This document shows positions 29,953 through 42,755 of a DNA stretch of 64,000 nt, one piece after another. The position numbers and the translations under genes are program-made. The notes beneath the pieces were generated by a model that was given only the letters and a program-made list of their open reading frames with translations, was not told the DNA's origin and did no database searches. This DNA comes from Streptomyces sp. NBC_01255 (lineage in GTDB: Bacteria; Actinomycetota; Actinomycetes; Streptomycetales; Streptomycetaceae): assembly GCF_036226445.1 (NCBI RefSeq), contig NZ_CP108474.1:7130001-7194000 (forward strand), read 5' to 3'. How positions within the stretch are numbered: position 1 is the stretch's first letter; each line of letters starts with the position of its first letter.

Positions 29953-32121
29953 TCAGCCCGCCGCTTCCCCACCCTTACCGGTGGGGGAGCCGGCGGGCTT
30001 CCGCGTTCCCGGGACCGTCGCCGCCCGCGCCGTCCGGAAGGGACGCGGAGCCACAGGACCGGCCACCCCCGCCGGCCCGCCGATGGCCGGATCCCGACGG
30101 TGCGCGAGCGCCCGCTCCACCGCCGCGTCCAAGGAGAGCCCCCGCCCCTCGCGGAACGCGGCGGCGTACGCCTCCGCCCCCAGCGCCGCGCCCGCGTGCT
30201 CCTCGCACAGCGCCCTCGGCCCGTTGAACGACGCGGAACCGAAGAGCCGGATCCCCACGGTGTCCCAGACCGGCACCGTCGCGCCCTGCAACACGGCCGC
30301 CTCCACCGGATCGCCCTCGCTCACCGTCACCAGCGCGAGCAGCTCGATCGCGAGGACGAGCCCCACCTGGTCACGGAAGGCGTGGTTGATCGTCACGCAC
30401 TCGGCGAGCAGCTCCCGCGCCTCCCCGAACTCGCCCCGGGTCCACGCCGAGAACGCGAGCACGTAGAGGGCGTACGCCCGCGTCCAGAGCTCCCCACGCT
30501 CCTCGCAGACCTCCCGCACCTCGCGGCAGATCACGACCGCCGCCTCCAGATCGCCCGCGAAGGCCCGCGCCATCGCCAGCTCGACCTGCCCCATCAGCAC
30601 GTTGCTGTTCAGCTCGCCGAGTTCCCGGTACCCGTCCAGGGCCCGCCCGATCAGCTCCTCCGCCCGCGGCATGTCGTCCGAGAGCAGCGCCAGACAGCCC
30701 ATCCGGTGCGTCGCGTACGCCTCCGCCAGCGCGTTCCGGGAGGCCCGGGCCCCCTCCCCGCACTCGTGGAGCGCCGCCACCGCGGCCGTACCGTCGCCCT
30801 GGAGGATCGTCACGTAGCCGAGCACCCACAGCGCCTTCAGCCGGGCCTCCTCGTGCCCGGACTCCAGCGCGAGCGCCCGCTCCAGCCAGTGCCTGCCCTC
30901 CGAGAGTCGCCCGCAGCCCACCCAGGCGAACCAGAGCGTGCCCGCCAGGTGCTGCGCGAGATGCGCGTCCTCGGGGAGTTCGAGGCACAGGTCGAGGGCC
31001 GCCCGCAGATTCGGCAGCGCCGCGTCCGTCCGGGCCGCGACCTCCGCCTGGCGCGGGCTGAACCACTCCAGCTCGCACCAGGTCGCCAGCCCCATGTACC
31101 AGTCGCGGTGCCTGCGGCGCAGCCGCTCCGTGTCGCCGAGCGCGGCCAGCCACTCCGCCCCGTACGCGGCGACCGTGTCCAGGATCCGGTAGCCCGGACC
31201 GGCCGGCGTGTCCTCCCGCACCACCAGCGACTGCGCGAGCAGCCCGCCGAGCAGGTCCAGGATCCCGTCCGGCGGCAGCTCGGCGCCACCGCACACGTAC
31301 TCCACCGCCTCCAGGTCGAAGGTGCCGGCGAACACGGAGAGCCGCGCCCACAGCAGGCGCTCCTCCGGGGTGCACAGCTCGTGGCTCCAGCCGATCGCCG
31401 TGCGCAGGGTCTGGTGGCGGGGGAGCGCCCCGCGCGCGCCGACCGTGAGCAGCCGGAAGCGGTCGTCGAGACGGCACAGCATCTGCTCGACGGAGAGAAG
31501 GGGCAGACGGCCGGCCGCGAGTTCGAGAGCGAGGGGGATCCCGTCGAGCCGACGGCAGAGCTCGCGCGTGGAGTCGTGCACCTGGACGACCGGTGCGCCC
31601 GCCTCCGCGGCCCGCTCGGCGAGGAGCGTCACCGCGTCCGCCTCGCTCATCGGTGCCAGCCGGAACACGGCCTCGCCCGCCACGCGCAGCGGGCGGCGGC
31701 CCACGGCGAGCACCGTGAGCCCGGGGGCGTGCGCGAGCAGTTCCCCGACCAGCGGCGCACAGCTCTCCACCAGGTGCTCGAAGCCGTCGAGGACCAGCAG
31801 GAGCCGCCGCTCCGCGAGATGCTCGATCAGCACCTCGCGCGGGCCCCGCAGTGTGTGGTCGGTCAGCCCGAGCGCCTCGACCAGCGCGTGATCCACCAGA
31901 TCCGGATCACGGAGCGGTGCGAGCTCGGCGAGCCGCACCTCGTCGCCGTAGCGTTTCTGCGTCTCCGTGGCCGCACGCAGCGCGAGCCTCGTCTTGCCGA
32001 CCCCACCCACCCCGACGACCGTGACGAGACGCGACTCCTCAAGGAGTCGCGTCAGTTCGGCCTGCTCGGCGGCCCGTCCGACGAACCGGTTCGGCTCCGC
32101 CGGGAGATTGCTCCGTCGCAT
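29953..32121 (-). CDS. NB-ARC/TPR ATPase, LuxR-type regulator without the HTH domain
   Basis: A 722-residue STAND-type ATPase. The N-terminus LPAEPNRFVGRAAEQAELTRLL leads into a P-loop GVGGVGKT at residues 37-44, then Walker B (LLLVLDGFEHL), a winged-helix region after GIPLALELAAGRLP, and a long helical TPR-like half from about residue 420. The architecture matches large LuxR-type or AfsR-like regulators, but neither end carries a recognisable DNA-binding domain: the protein stops in a Pro/Ala/Thr-rich tail just after a GLSLDAAVERALA segment, where LuxR homologues continue into their HTH. The ATG at 32121 starts directly before conserved sequence. It is probably a signal-sensing ATPase acting by protein contacts; its ligand and partner are unknown. 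Confidence 0.85.
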   Translation of the reverse strand: MRRSNLPAEPNRFVGRAAEQAELTRLLEESRLVTVVGVGGVGKTRLALRAATETQKRYGDEVRLAELAPLRDPDLVDHALVEALGLTDHTLRGPREVLIEHLAERRLLLVLDGFEHLVESCAPLVGELLAHAPGLTVLAVGRRPLRVAGEAVFRLAPMSEADAVTLLAERAAEAGAPVVQVHDSTRELCRRLDGIPLALELAAGRLPLLSVEQMLCRLDDRFRLLTVGARGALPRHQTLRTAIGWSHELCTPEERLLWARLSVFAGTFDLEAVEYVCGGAELPPDGILDLLGGLLAQSLVVREDTPAGPGYRILDTVAAYGAEWLAALGDTERLRRRHRDWYMGLATWCELEWFSPRQAEVAARTDAALPNLRAALDLCLELPEDAHLAQHLAGTLWFAWVGCGRLSEGRHWLERALALESGHEEARLKALWVLGYVTILQGDGTAAVAALHECGEGARASRNALAEAYATHRMGCLALLSDDMPRAEELIGRALDGYRELGELNSNVLMGQVELAMARAFAGDLEAAVVICREVREVCEERGELWTRAYALYVLAFSAWTRGEFGEARELLAECVTINHAFRDQVGLVLAIELLALVTVSEGDPVEAAVLQGATVPVWDTVGIRLFGSASFNGPRALCEEHAGAALGAEAYAAAFREGRGLSLDAAVERALAHRRDPAIGGPAGVAGPVAPRPFRTARAATVPGTRKPAGSPTGKGGEAAG

Positions 32122-32287
32122 GGGACACGGAGCGTACCCATCCGCACGCGCTCCGTACAATCGGATTCCGCAACTCCCTTCCCACGAGCGGTAATGCGGT
32201 ACGGCGGGACAGCCCGGGCGCGATAGGGTCGGGTGACTACTTTTGGCAAGGGCCCCAAGGGCGAACGACAGCAGAGAGCGGTGCAGA

Positions 32288-32725
32288 GTGACCGGTGGAG
32301 AGGTTGCCGGGATCCTGGTGGCCGTCTTCTGGGCGATCCTGGTCTCCTTCCTCGCCGTGGTGCTGGTGAGGCTGGCGCAGACGCTCAGGGCGACCACCAA
32401 GCTAGTGGCGGACGTGACCGAGCAGGCCGTTCCCCTGCTCGCCGACGCCTCCGCGACCGTGCGCTCCGCGCAGACCCAGCTCGACCGGGTCGACGCCATC
32501 GCCTCGGACGTCCAGGAGGTCACCTCCAACGCGTCCGCGCTCTCCTCCACCGTCGCCTCCACCTTCGGCGGCCCGCTCGTCAAGGTGGCCGCGTTCGGCT
32601 ACGGCGTGCGCAAGGCGCTCGGCCGCGGCCGGGACGGCGAGGACGTGCCGCGGGCCGGCGCGCGACGTACTGTGATCGTCGGCCGTACGGTGCCGTCCGC
32701 ACGGCGCCGGAAGCAGAAGGGCTGA
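32288..32725 (+). CDS. DUF948 membrane-anchored protein
   Basis: A 145-residue protein with one N-terminal transmembrane helix (about 4-26, EVAGILVAVFWAILVSFLAVVLVRL), then a coiled-coil-like stretch (VADVTEQAVPLLADASATVRSAQ, with later hydroxy-rich repeats) and a basic tail ending RRRKQKG. This is the DUF948 family, of unknown function, often beside alaS in actinobacteria. The GTG at 32288 is the best start because it places the helix at the N-terminus; the ribosome-binding site is poor. A -10-like TAGGGT is at 32224-32229. The next gene begins 6 bases after the stop. Confidence 0.88.
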   Translation: MTGGEVAGILVAVFWAILVSFLAVVLVRLAQTLRATTKLVADVTEQAVPLLADASATVRSAQTQLDRVDAIASDVQEVTSNASALSSTVASTFGGPLVKVAAFGYGVRKALGRGRDGEDVPRAGARRTVIVGRTVPSARRRKQKG

Positions 32726-32731
32726 GCCACC

Positions 32732-33079
32732 ATGTTCCGCCGCACGTTCTGGTTCACGGCCGGCGCAGCCGCCGGCGTGTGGGCCACCGCCAAGGTCAAC
32801 CGGAAGCTGAAGCAGCTGACCCCCGAGAGCCTCGCCGCCCAGGCGGCGAACAAGGCCGTCGAGACCGGTCACCGGCTCAAGGACTTCGCCCTCGACGTGA
32901 GGGCGGGCATGGTCCAGCGGGAGGCCGAACTGGGCGAGGCACTCGGCCTGGACGCATCTGCGGACCAGGACCGCGAGCTTCCGCAGCCGCGCCGCAGGGC
33001 AGCGCTCGATCCCACCGCGCGCCCGACCACGACGTATTCAATCCCCACGATCTCGTACAACCGGAATGAGGACCACTGA
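32732..33079 (+). CDS. DUF6167 small membrane-associated protein
   Basis: A 115-residue protein with a hydrophobic N-terminus ([21 protein letters not shown]) that may anchor it in the membrane, an amphipathic basic/acidic middle ([19 protein letters not shown]), and a polar tail. I assign it to the actinobacterial DUF6167 family from its position between the DUF948 gene and alaS and its start sequence. Function unknown. Its TGA overlaps the alaS ATG by one base, so it is translationally coupled to alaS, which hints at co-regulation. Confidence 0.85.
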   Translation: MFRRTFWFTAGAAAGVWATAKVNRKLKQLTPESLAAQAANKAVETGHRLKDFALDVRAGMVQREAELGEALGLDASADQDRELPQPRRRAALDPTARPTTTYSIPTISYNRNEDH

Positions 33080-35748
33080 TGGAGTCGGCTGAAATCCGCC
33101 GCCGCTGGCTGAGCTTCTTCGAGGAGCGCGGGCACACCGTCGTCCCTTCGGCGTCGCTCATCGCGGACGACCCGACTCTGCTGCTCGTCCCCGCCGGCAT
33201 GGTGCCCTTCAAGCCCTACTTCCTGGGTGAGGTCAAGCCGCCCTTCACGCGCGCCTCCAGCGTGCAGAAGTGCGTGCGGACGCCCGACATCGAGGAAGTC
33301 GGCAAGACCACCCGCCACGGCACGTTCTTCCAGATGTGCGGCAACTTCTCCTTCGGCGACTACTTCAAGGAAGGCGCCATCAAGCTCGCCTGGGAGCTGC
33401 TGACCTCCTCGGTGGAGCACGGCGGCTACGGGCTGGACCCGGAGAAGCTCTGGATCACCGTCTACCTGGAGGACGACGAGGCCGAGCGGATCTGGCGCGA
33501 CGTCGTCGGCGTCCCCGCCGAGCGCATCCAGCGCCTCGGCAAGAAGGACAACTACTGGTCCATGGGCGTCCCGGGACCCTGTGGCCCGTGCTCCGAGATC
33601 AACTACGACCGGGGTCCCGACTTCGGCGTCGAGGGCGGCCCGGCCGTCAACGACGAGCGGTACGTGGAGATCTGGAACCTGGTCTTCATGCAGTACGAGC
33701 GCGGCGAGGGCTCCGGCAAGGACGACTTCCCGATCCTCGGCGAGCTGCCGTCGAAGAACATCGACACGGGCCTCGGCCTGGAGCGCCTGGCGATGATCCT
33801 CCAGGGCGTCCAGAACATGTACGAGACGGACACCCTCCAGGTCGTCATCGACAAGGCCACCGAGCTCACCGGCGTCGCCTACGGCAAGGCCCACGACAGC
33901 GACGTCTCGCTGCGCGTGGTCGCCGACCACATGCGTACGTCCGTCATGCTCATCGGCGACGGCGTCACCCCCGGCAACGAGGGCCGCGGCTACGTGCTGC
34001 GCCGCATCATGCGCCGCGCCGTCCGCAACATGCGCCTGCTCGGCGCCACCGGCCCGGTCGTCCAGGAGCTCGTGGACACCGTGATCGACACGATGGGCGA
34101 GCAGTACCCGGAGCTGGTCACCGACCGCAAGCGCATCGAGACGGTCGCCCTCGCCGAAGAGGCCGCCTTCCTGAAGGCCCTCAAGGGCGGCACGAACATC
34201 CTCGACACCGCCGTCACCGAGACCAAGGCCGCCGGCGGCACGATCCTCTCCGGCGACAAGGCGTTCCTGCTCCACGACACCTGGGGCTTCCCGATCGACC
34301 TCACCCTGGAGATGGCCTCCGAGCAGGGCCTCTCCGTGGACGAGGACGGCTTCCGCCGCCTGATGAAGGAGCAGCGGGAGCGCGCCAAGGCCGACGCCAA
34401 GGCCAAGAAGACCGGTCACGCCGACATGACCGCGTACCGGGAGATCGCCGACGGCAACGGCGCCACCCAGTTCACCGGCTACACCAACACCGAGGGCGAG
34501 ACCACGGTCGTCGGCCTCCTCGTCAACGGCGTCCCCTCGCCGGCGGCCTCCGAGGGCGACGAGGTCGAGGTCGTCCTCGACCGCACCCCGTTCTACGCCG
34601 AGGGCGGCGGCCAGATCGCCGACCAGGGCCGGATCAAGCTGCACAGCGGCGCCGTCATCGACATCCGTGACGTCCAGCAGCCGGTCCCGGGCGTCTCCGT
34701 GCACAAGGGCTCCGTCCAGGTCGGCGAGGTGACCGTCGGCTCCACCGCCTACGCCACCATCGACGTCCGGCGCCGGACGGCCATCGCCCGCGCCCACTCG
34801 GCCACCCACCTCACCCACCAGGCGCTGCGCGACGCCCTCGGCCCGACGGCCGCCCAGGCCGGTTCCGAGAACCAGCCCGGCCGTTTCCGCTTCGACTTCG
34901 GTTCGCCGAACGCCGTCCCCGGCACGGTCCTCGTCGACGTCGAGCAGAAGATCAACGAGATCCTCTCGCGCGAGCTGGAGGTCCACGCCGAGGTCATGGC
35001 GATCGACGAGGCCAAGCGTCAGGGCGCCATCGCCGAGTTCGGCGAGAAGTACGGCGAGCAGGTCCGTGTCGTCACCATCGGCGACTTCTCCAAGGAGCTG
35101 TGCGGCGGCACGCACGTCCGCAACACCTCCCAGCTGGGTCTGGTGAAGCTGCTCGGCGAGTCGTCCATCGGCTCCGGCGTGCGCCGTATCGAGGCCCTCG
35201 TCGGTGTCGACGCGTACAACTTCCTCGCCAAGGAGCACACGGTCGTCGCCCAGCTCCAGGAGCTGGTCAAGGGCCGTCCCGAGGAGCTGCCGGAGAAGAT
35301 CTCCGCCATGCTCGGCAAGCTGAAGGACGCCGAGAAGGAGATCGAGAAGTTCCGCGCGGAGAAGGTCCTCCAGGCCGCCGCCGGTCTTGTCGACTCCGCC
35401 AAGGACGTCCGCGGCGTCGCGCTCGTGACCGGTCAGGTCCCGGACGGCACCACCGCCGACGACCTGCGCAGGCTGGTCCTCGACGTCCGTGGCCGCATCT
35501 CCGGTGGCCGTCCGGCCGTCGTGGCCCTGTTCACCACGGCCAACGGCAAGCCGCTCACGGTCATCGCCACCAACGAGGCCGCCCGCGAGCGCGGCCTCAA
35601 GGCCGGCGAGCTGGTCCGCACGGCCGCCAAGACCCTCGGCGGCGGTGGCGGCGGCAAGCCGGACGTCGCCCAGGGCGGCGGTACGAACCCGGAGGCCGTC
35701 GGCGAGGCCATCGCCGCCGTCGAGCGTCTCGTGACGGAGACGGCGTGA
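33079..35748 (+). CDS. alaS: Alanyl-tRNA synthetase
   Basis: An 889-residue class II synthetase that charges tRNA(Ala). The catalytic domain includes [13 protein letters not shown], and the tRNA-recognition domain follows. The editing domain has the zinc-binding [11 protein letters not shown] (HxxxH) and CGGTHV motifs, so proofreading of mischarged Ser and Gly is expected. The C-Ala domain ends in a glycine-rich segment ([15 protein letters not shown]), as usual. Full length. The gene is coupled to DUF6167 upstream and to ruvX downstream by overlapping start and stop codons. Confidence 0.98.
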   Translation: MESAEIRRRWLSFFEERGHTVVPSASLIADDPTLLLVPAGMVPFKPYFLGEVKPPFTRASSVQKCVRTPDIEEVGKTTRHGTFFQMCGNFSFGDYFKEGAIKLAWELLTSSVEHGGYGLDPEKLWITVYLEDDEAERIWRDVVGVPAERIQRLGKKDNYWSMGVPGPCGPCSEINYDRGPDFGVEGGPAVNDERYVEIWNLVFMQYERGEGSGKDDFPILGELPSKNIDTGLGLERLAMILQGVQNMYETDTLQVVIDKATELTGVAYGKAHDSDVSLRVVADHMRTSVMLIGDGVTPGNEGRGYVLRRIMRRAVRNMRLLGATGPVVQELVDTVIDTMGEQYPELVTDRKRIETVALAEEAAFLKALKGGTNILDTAVTETKAAGGTILSGDKAFLLHDTWGFPIDLTLEMASEQGLSVDEDGFRRLMKEQRERAKADAKAKKTGHADMTAYREIADGNGATQFTGYTNTEGETTVVGLLVNGVPSPAASEGDEVEVVLDRTPFYAEGGGQIADQGRIKLHSGAVIDIRDVQQPVPGVSVHKGSVQVGEVTVGSTAYATIDVRRRTAIARAHSATHLTHQALRDALGPTAAQAGSENQPGRFRFDFGSPNAVPGTVLVDVEQKINEILSRELEVHAEVMAIDEAKRQGAIAEFGEKYGEQVRVVTIGDFSKELCGGTHVRNTSQLGLVKLLGESSIGSGVRRIEALVGVDAYNFLAKEHTVVAQLQELVKGRPEELPEKISAMLGKLKDAEKEIEKFRAEKVLQAAAGLVDSAKDVRGVALVTGQVPDGTTADDLRRLVLDVRGRISGGRPAVVALFTTANGKPLTVIATNEAARERGLKAGELVRTAAKTLGGGGGGKPDVAQGGGTNPEAVGEAIAAVERLVTETA

Positions 35749-36215
35749 CGCTGCGTCGCGGCCGCCGGATCGCGGTCGACGTCGGGGACGCCCGGATCGG
35801 GGTCGCCTCGTGCGACCCCGACGGGATCCTCGCCACGCCGGTGGAGACCGTGCCGGGACGTGACGTCCCGGCCGCCCACCGGCGGCTCCGCCAGATCGTC
35901 GAGGAGTACGAGCCCATCGAGGTCGTCGTGGGCCTGCCCCGCTCGCTCAACGGGCGGGAGGGCCCGGCCGCGACCAAGGTCCGCGCCTTCGCCCGCGAGA
36001 TGGCCAAGGGCATCGCGCCGGTGCCGGTCAGGCTGGTCGACGAGCGGATGACGACCGTCACGGCGACCCAGGGGCTGCGGGCCTCGGGAGTGAAGGCGAA
36101 GAAGGGGCGGTCCGTCATCGATCAGGCCGCCGCTGTGATCATCCTGCAAGCCGCTCTTGAGTCCGAACGGGTATCAGGTAATCCGCCCGGCGAGGGCGTC
36201 GAAGTGGTCATCTGA
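35745..36215 (+). CDS. ruvX: Holliday junction resolvase-like protein RuvX/YqgF
   Basis: A 156-residue RNase H-fold protein. In many bacteria it is needed for maturation of the 16S rRNA 5' end, and a junction-resolving activity has also been proposed. The N-terminal [19 protein letters not shown] carries the first acidic residue, [11 protein letters not shown] the central strand, and LVDERMTT and [14 protein letters not shown] the remaining signature positions. The GTG at 35745 overlaps the alaS TGA. Synteny alaS-ruvX-mltG-aroE is common in Gram-positives. Confidence 0.93.
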   Translation: MTLRRGRRIAVDVGDARIGVASCDPDGILATPVETVPGRDVPAAHRRLRQIVEEYEPIEVVVGLPRSLNGREGPAATKVRAFAREMAKGIAPVPVRLVDERMTTVTATQGLRASGVKAKKGRSVIDQAAAVIILQAALESERVSGNPPGEGVEVVI

Positions 36216-36223
36216 TCGCGATA

Positions 36224-36236
36224 CGGTAACGTTCCG
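36224..36236 (+). promoter_or_regulatory. 13-bp motif shared with the gap upstream of the P-loop gene at 42756
   Basis: CGGTAACGTTCCG occurs here, 81 bases before mltG, and again at 42697-42709, 47 bases before another gene. Both copies are intergenic and on the same strand relative to the gene. It may be a promoter element or regulator site; no known consensus is assigned. Confidence 0.35.
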
Positions 36237-36316
36237 CGCGATGCGGCGGTGTTCGAACAATTGCCGCACTACGTAGAGGCGGATCGTCCGGAAGCCTCGC
36301 GGCTGTTTGGGGATCG

Positions 36317-38107
36317 ATGACTGAGTATGGACGGGGCCCCGGCTCCGAACCGTGGCACCCCACGGACCCGTTGTACGGGGACCAGGGGTGGGAAGGTCAG
36401 CAGCAGTACCAGCAGCCGCAGCAGGCGAGCCAGTACGGCCAGGGCGGCGGTCAGGGGTACGAGGACACCCCGTATCAGCAGCAGCAGTACCAGCAGCAGC
36501 CCCCGTACCAGGAGCAGCAGCAGTACCAAGGGCAGCAGTACCAGGACCCGCAGCAGTCCCAGGGCTACGTGGATCCGCAGTACCAGCAGCAGATGCAGCA
36601 GCAGTACCAGCAGCACCCGCAGCAACATCAGCAGCAGCAGTACGGGACGGGGTACCCGGGCGGTTACGACACGCCCGGGGACCTCGGACAGCAGTACGAC
36701 GGCAACTGGGAGTCGGGCCAGGCGGCGATGGCGTACGGCGCGCCCCCGGCCGATCCGTACGGCGGCCAGAACCCCGACTTCTACGGCACCCCCGAGGCGT
36801 ACCCGCCGCCCCAGCCTCCCGGCCACCGGCAGAACCCGCCGGAGCCGGTGATCGACTGGGCGCCGGAGGAAGAAGCGCGTCCGGAGCCGGAGGAGGAGCA
36901 GCACCCCTTCTTCACGGGTGCCGACGACGCGGACGACGACGAGTACGACGAGGAGTCGGCACCGGGCCGCGGCTCCCGCGGCGGCGACCGCGAACGCCGG
37001 AGCAAGTCGAAGAAACGCAAGGGCAAGAACGGCGTGGCCTGCCTCGTCGTCGCACTCGTCCTGGCGGGCGGCGTCGGCGGCATCGGCTACTTCGGCTACC
37101 AGTTCTGGCAGGGCCAGTTCGGTGCGGCGGAGGACTTCGCGGGCAGCGGCTCGGGCGAGGTCCAGGTCGAGATCCCGAAGGGCGCGCTCGGCAACGAGAT
37201 CGGCAACATCCTGAAGAAGGCGGGCGTCGTCAAGAGCGTCGACGCCTTCATCTCCGCGCAGCAGAAGAACCCCAAGGGCATCTCGATCCAGGCCGGCGTC
37301 TACACGCTGAAGAAGGAGATGTCGGCCGAGAGCGCGGTCGCCCTCATGCTCAACCCGGCGAGCCAGGCCAACTTCGTCATCCCCGAGGGCAAGCGCAACA
37401 CCTGGGTGTACGACCAGCTCGACAAGCGCCTCGACCTCAAGGAAGGCACCACCAAGGGCATCGCCCGCGCGAAGGCGGACTCCCTCGGGCTGCCCGACTG
37501 GGCCAAGAACCACAAGGACGTCAAGGACCCCCTGGAGGGCTTCCTCTTCCCGGCCAGCTACCCGGTCTCCAAGACGGCCAAGCCCGAGGAGGTGCTCCGC
37601 AAGATGGTGTCCCGCGCGAACGCGGAGTACACGAAGCTCGACTTGGACGCGAAGGCGAAGGAGCACGGCTTGGAAGGGCCGTGGGAGCTGCTGACGGTCG
37701 CGAGCCTCGTGCAGGTCGAAGGCAAGTACAAGCACGACTTCGACAAGGTCGCGCGGGTCGTCTACAACCGGCTCAAGCCGAACAACGTGGAGACCGTGGG
37801 CCGCCTGGAGTTCGACTCGACGGTGAACTACCTCAGGGGCACGACCACCCTCGACGTCGGCTCGGTCGAGAAGATGCGCAAGATCAAGGACCCGTACAAC
37901 ACATACGCGTTCGACGTGAAGGGCCTCATTCCCGGCCCCATCAGCAATCCCGGCGTCGAGGCGCTGAACTCGGCGATGAGCCCGGCCGACGGGCCGTGGT
38001 ACTACTTCGTGTCGATCAACGAGAACAAGACCGTCTTCTCCGTGACCCTCAAGGAGCACAACCAGAACGTCGCGGAGTACGAGAAAGAACGGGAACAGGG
38101 CCAGTGA
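36317..38107 (+). CDS. mltG: Endolytic murein transglycosylase MltG
   Basis: A 596-residue membrane protein that cuts nascent peptidoglycan strands and so releases them at a set length. An unusual cytoplasmic N-terminus of about 230 residues is first Gln/Tyr-rich (residues about 25-120, many QQYQQ units) and then acidic. One transmembrane helix (about 236-260) precedes the extracellular LysM-like and YceG catalytic domains. The catalytic region reads ASLVQVEGKYKHDFDKVARV, with the family Glu in VEG, and ends in KGLIPGPISNPG. E. coli MltG has about 340 residues, so the extension is large. The stop overlaps the aroE GTG. Confidence 0.94.
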   Translation: MTEYGRGPGSEPWHPTDPLYGDQGWEGQQQYQQPQQASQYGQGGGQGYEDTPYQQQQYQQQPPYQEQQQYQGQQYQDPQQSQGYVDPQYQQQMQQQYQQHPQQHQQQQYGTGYPGGYDTPGDLGQQYDGNWESGQAAMAYGAPPADPYGGQNPDFYGTPEAYPPPQPPGHRQNPPEPVIDWAPEEEARPEPEEEQHPFFTGADDADDDEYDEESAPGRGSRGGDRERRSKSKKRKGKNGVACLVVALVLAGGVGGIGYFGYQFWQGQFGAAEDFAGSGSGEVQVEIPKGALGNEIGNILKKAGVVKSVDAFISAQQKNPKGISIQAGVYTLKKEMSAESAVALMLNPASQANFVIPEGKRNTWVYDQLDKRLDLKEGTTKGIARAKADSLGLPDWAKNHKDVKDPLEGFLFPASYPVSKTAKPEEVLRKMVSRANAEYTKLDLDAKAKEHGLEGPWELLTVASLVQVEGKYKHDFDKVARVVYNRLKPNNVETVGRLEFDSTVNYLRGTTTLDVGSVEKMRKIKDPYNTYAFDVKGLIPGPISNPGVEALNSAMSPADGPWYYFVSINENKTVFSVTLKEHNQNVAEYEKEREQGQ

Positions 38108-38931
38108 GCAAGCAGCACCGCGCGGCCGTCCTCGGTTCGCCGATCGCCCACTCGCTCTCCCCGGTCCTGCACCGGGCGGCTTACGCCGAGCTGGGCCTCG
38201 ACGACTGGTCGTACGACCGGTTCGAGGTCGACGAGGCCGGACTGCCCGGCTTCGTCGGCGAGCTGGACGACAGCTGGGCCGGTCTGTCACTGACCATGCC
38301 GCTCAAGCGGGCGATCATCCCGCTGCTCGACGACATCAGCGACACGGCCGCGTCCGTGGAGGCCGTCAACACGGTCGTCTTCCGGGAGGACGGCCGCCGG
38401 GTCGGCGACAACACCGACATCCCCGGCATGATCGCCGCCCTGCGCGAGCGGGGCGTCGAGAAGGTGGAGTCGGCGGCGATCCTCGGCGCCGGCGCCACCG
38501 CCTCCTCCGCGCTGGCCGCGCTCGCCCGGGTCTGCGCGGGCCCCGTCACCGCGTACGTCCGCAGCGAGGCGCGCGCCGAGGAGATGCGCGGCTGGGGCGA
38601 GCGGCTCGGCGTGGACGTCCGTACCGCCGACTGGGAGCGCGCGGCCGAGGCCTTCGCCGCGCCGCTGGTCATCGCGACCACCCCGGCCGGCACCACGAAC
38701 GCCCTCGCCACCGCCGTCCCCGACGCGGTCGGCACGCTCTTCGACGTCCTGTACGACCCCTGGCCGACCGCGCTCGCCGCGGCCTGGTCCGACCGCGGCG
38801 GCAAGGTGGTCGGCGGCCTCGACCTCCTCGTCCACCAGGCCGTCCTCCAGGTCGAGCAGATGACGGGCCGCACGCCCGCCCCGCTCGCGGCGATGCGGGC
38901 GGCGGGAGAGCGGGCGCTGGCCGCCAGGTAG
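38104..38931 (+). CDS. aroE: Shikimate dehydrogenase
   Basis: A 275-residue enzyme reducing 3-dehydroshikimate to shikimate with NADPH. Seen are the substrate-binding SPIAHSLSPVLHRAAY, the catalytic lysine in LSLTMPLK, the second substrate motif DNTDIPG, and the nucleotide-binding GAGATASSAL. The GTG overlaps the mltG TGA. It leads the chorismate pathway genes but is separated from aroC by a small membrane-protein gene. Confidence 0.95.
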   Translation: MSKQHRAAVLGSPIAHSLSPVLHRAAYAELGLDDWSYDRFEVDEAGLPGFVGELDDSWAGLSLTMPLKRAIIPLLDDISDTAASVEAVNTVVFREDGRRVGDNTDIPGMIAALRERGVEKVESAAILGAGATASSALAALARVCAGPVTAYVRSEARAEEMRGWGERLGVDVRTADWERAAEAFAAPLVIATTPAGTTNALATAVPDAVGTLFDVLYDPWPTALAAAWSDRGGKVVGGLDLLVHQAVLQVEQMTGRTPAPLAAMRAAGERALAAR

Positions 38932-38980
38932 GCTCGTCTGCGCCGGATCGATCGGCGTACAGGGGGGGAGTACGGGGGAT

Positions 38981-39265
38981 ATGGGCGAGGAACTGGTACT
39001 GGCGTCCAAGTGGGACATGGGCTTCGACGTGCTGCGCTTCTTGTGGGTGGGGTTCTTCAGCTCGCTGCCCCTCTGGGCGCGGTGCACCGTGCTCGCGCTG
39101 TTCGGCGCGACCTTGGTGTACGGCTTCGTCTCCTGGCTGCGGAGTCGTTCCGCCTCCTCCTCGGAGGCCGAGCAACCCGCACCGGAGACCCCTCCGGAGA
39201 CCCCTTCGGAGACCGCTCCCGAGGTCGTGGAGACCACCCAGGAAGTTGAGACCCGCGTCCGATAG
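38981..39265 (+). CDS. Small single-pass membrane protein
   Basis: A 94-residue hypothetical protein with an amphipathic N-terminus, one transmembrane helix (about 32-54, WARCTVLALFGATLVYGFVSW) and a Pro/Glu/Thr-rich acidic tail. Codon use has strong third-position GC, a GGGGGAG-like ribosome-binding site precedes the ATG, and no longer reading frame competes, so I believe it is real. I do not recognise a family. It lies between aroE and aroC. Confidence 0.72.
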   Translation: MGEELVLASKWDMGFDVLRFLWVGFFSSLPLWARCTVLALFGATLVYGFVSWLRSRSASSSEAEQPAPETPPETPSETAPEVVETTQEVETRVR

Positions 39266-39379
39266 CTGGACCGGGGACCGGGCGACCCGCCCGGACGTGG
39301 GAGGATCGGATACGGCGGGCCCGGGCCGCGCACCCGGCCGCGCCGTCGCAGTGCCCAGGCGCGAGCATGAGGAGCATCG

Positions 39380-42619
<3,240 letters not shown>

Positions 42620-42632
42620 CACGGGAGTGGAC

Positions 42633-42675
42633 ACGGCCGGGGGCGGGCAGGGCACTACGCGCCGCCCCCGGCCGT
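42633..42675 (+). terminator. Terminator of the aro operon
   Basis: A perfect 14-bp stem (ACGGCCGGGGGCGG) with a 15-base loop starts 14 bases after the aroQ stop. Confidence 0.85.
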
Positions 42676-42696
42676 TCCCCGTGTGGGGGGCAGGGG

Positions 42697-42709
42697 CGGT
42701 AACGTTCCG
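42697..42709 (+). promoter_or_regulatory. Second copy of the 13-bp motif
   Basis: CGGTAACGTTCCG, identical to 36224-36236, lies between the aro terminator and the gene at 42756. A GATACAT sequence 10 bases further on could be a -10. Confidence 0.35.
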
Positions 42710-42755
42710 GCGTCCCTGATACATCATTCAGTCGTACGAGACGGAGTGGCACCGG

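Noticed and set aside
36269..38290. Leucine-rich open frame antisense to mltG
   Set aside because: The leucine/valine-rich translation is the reverse complement of the CAG/TAC-rich repeat of mltG, not a membrane protein.
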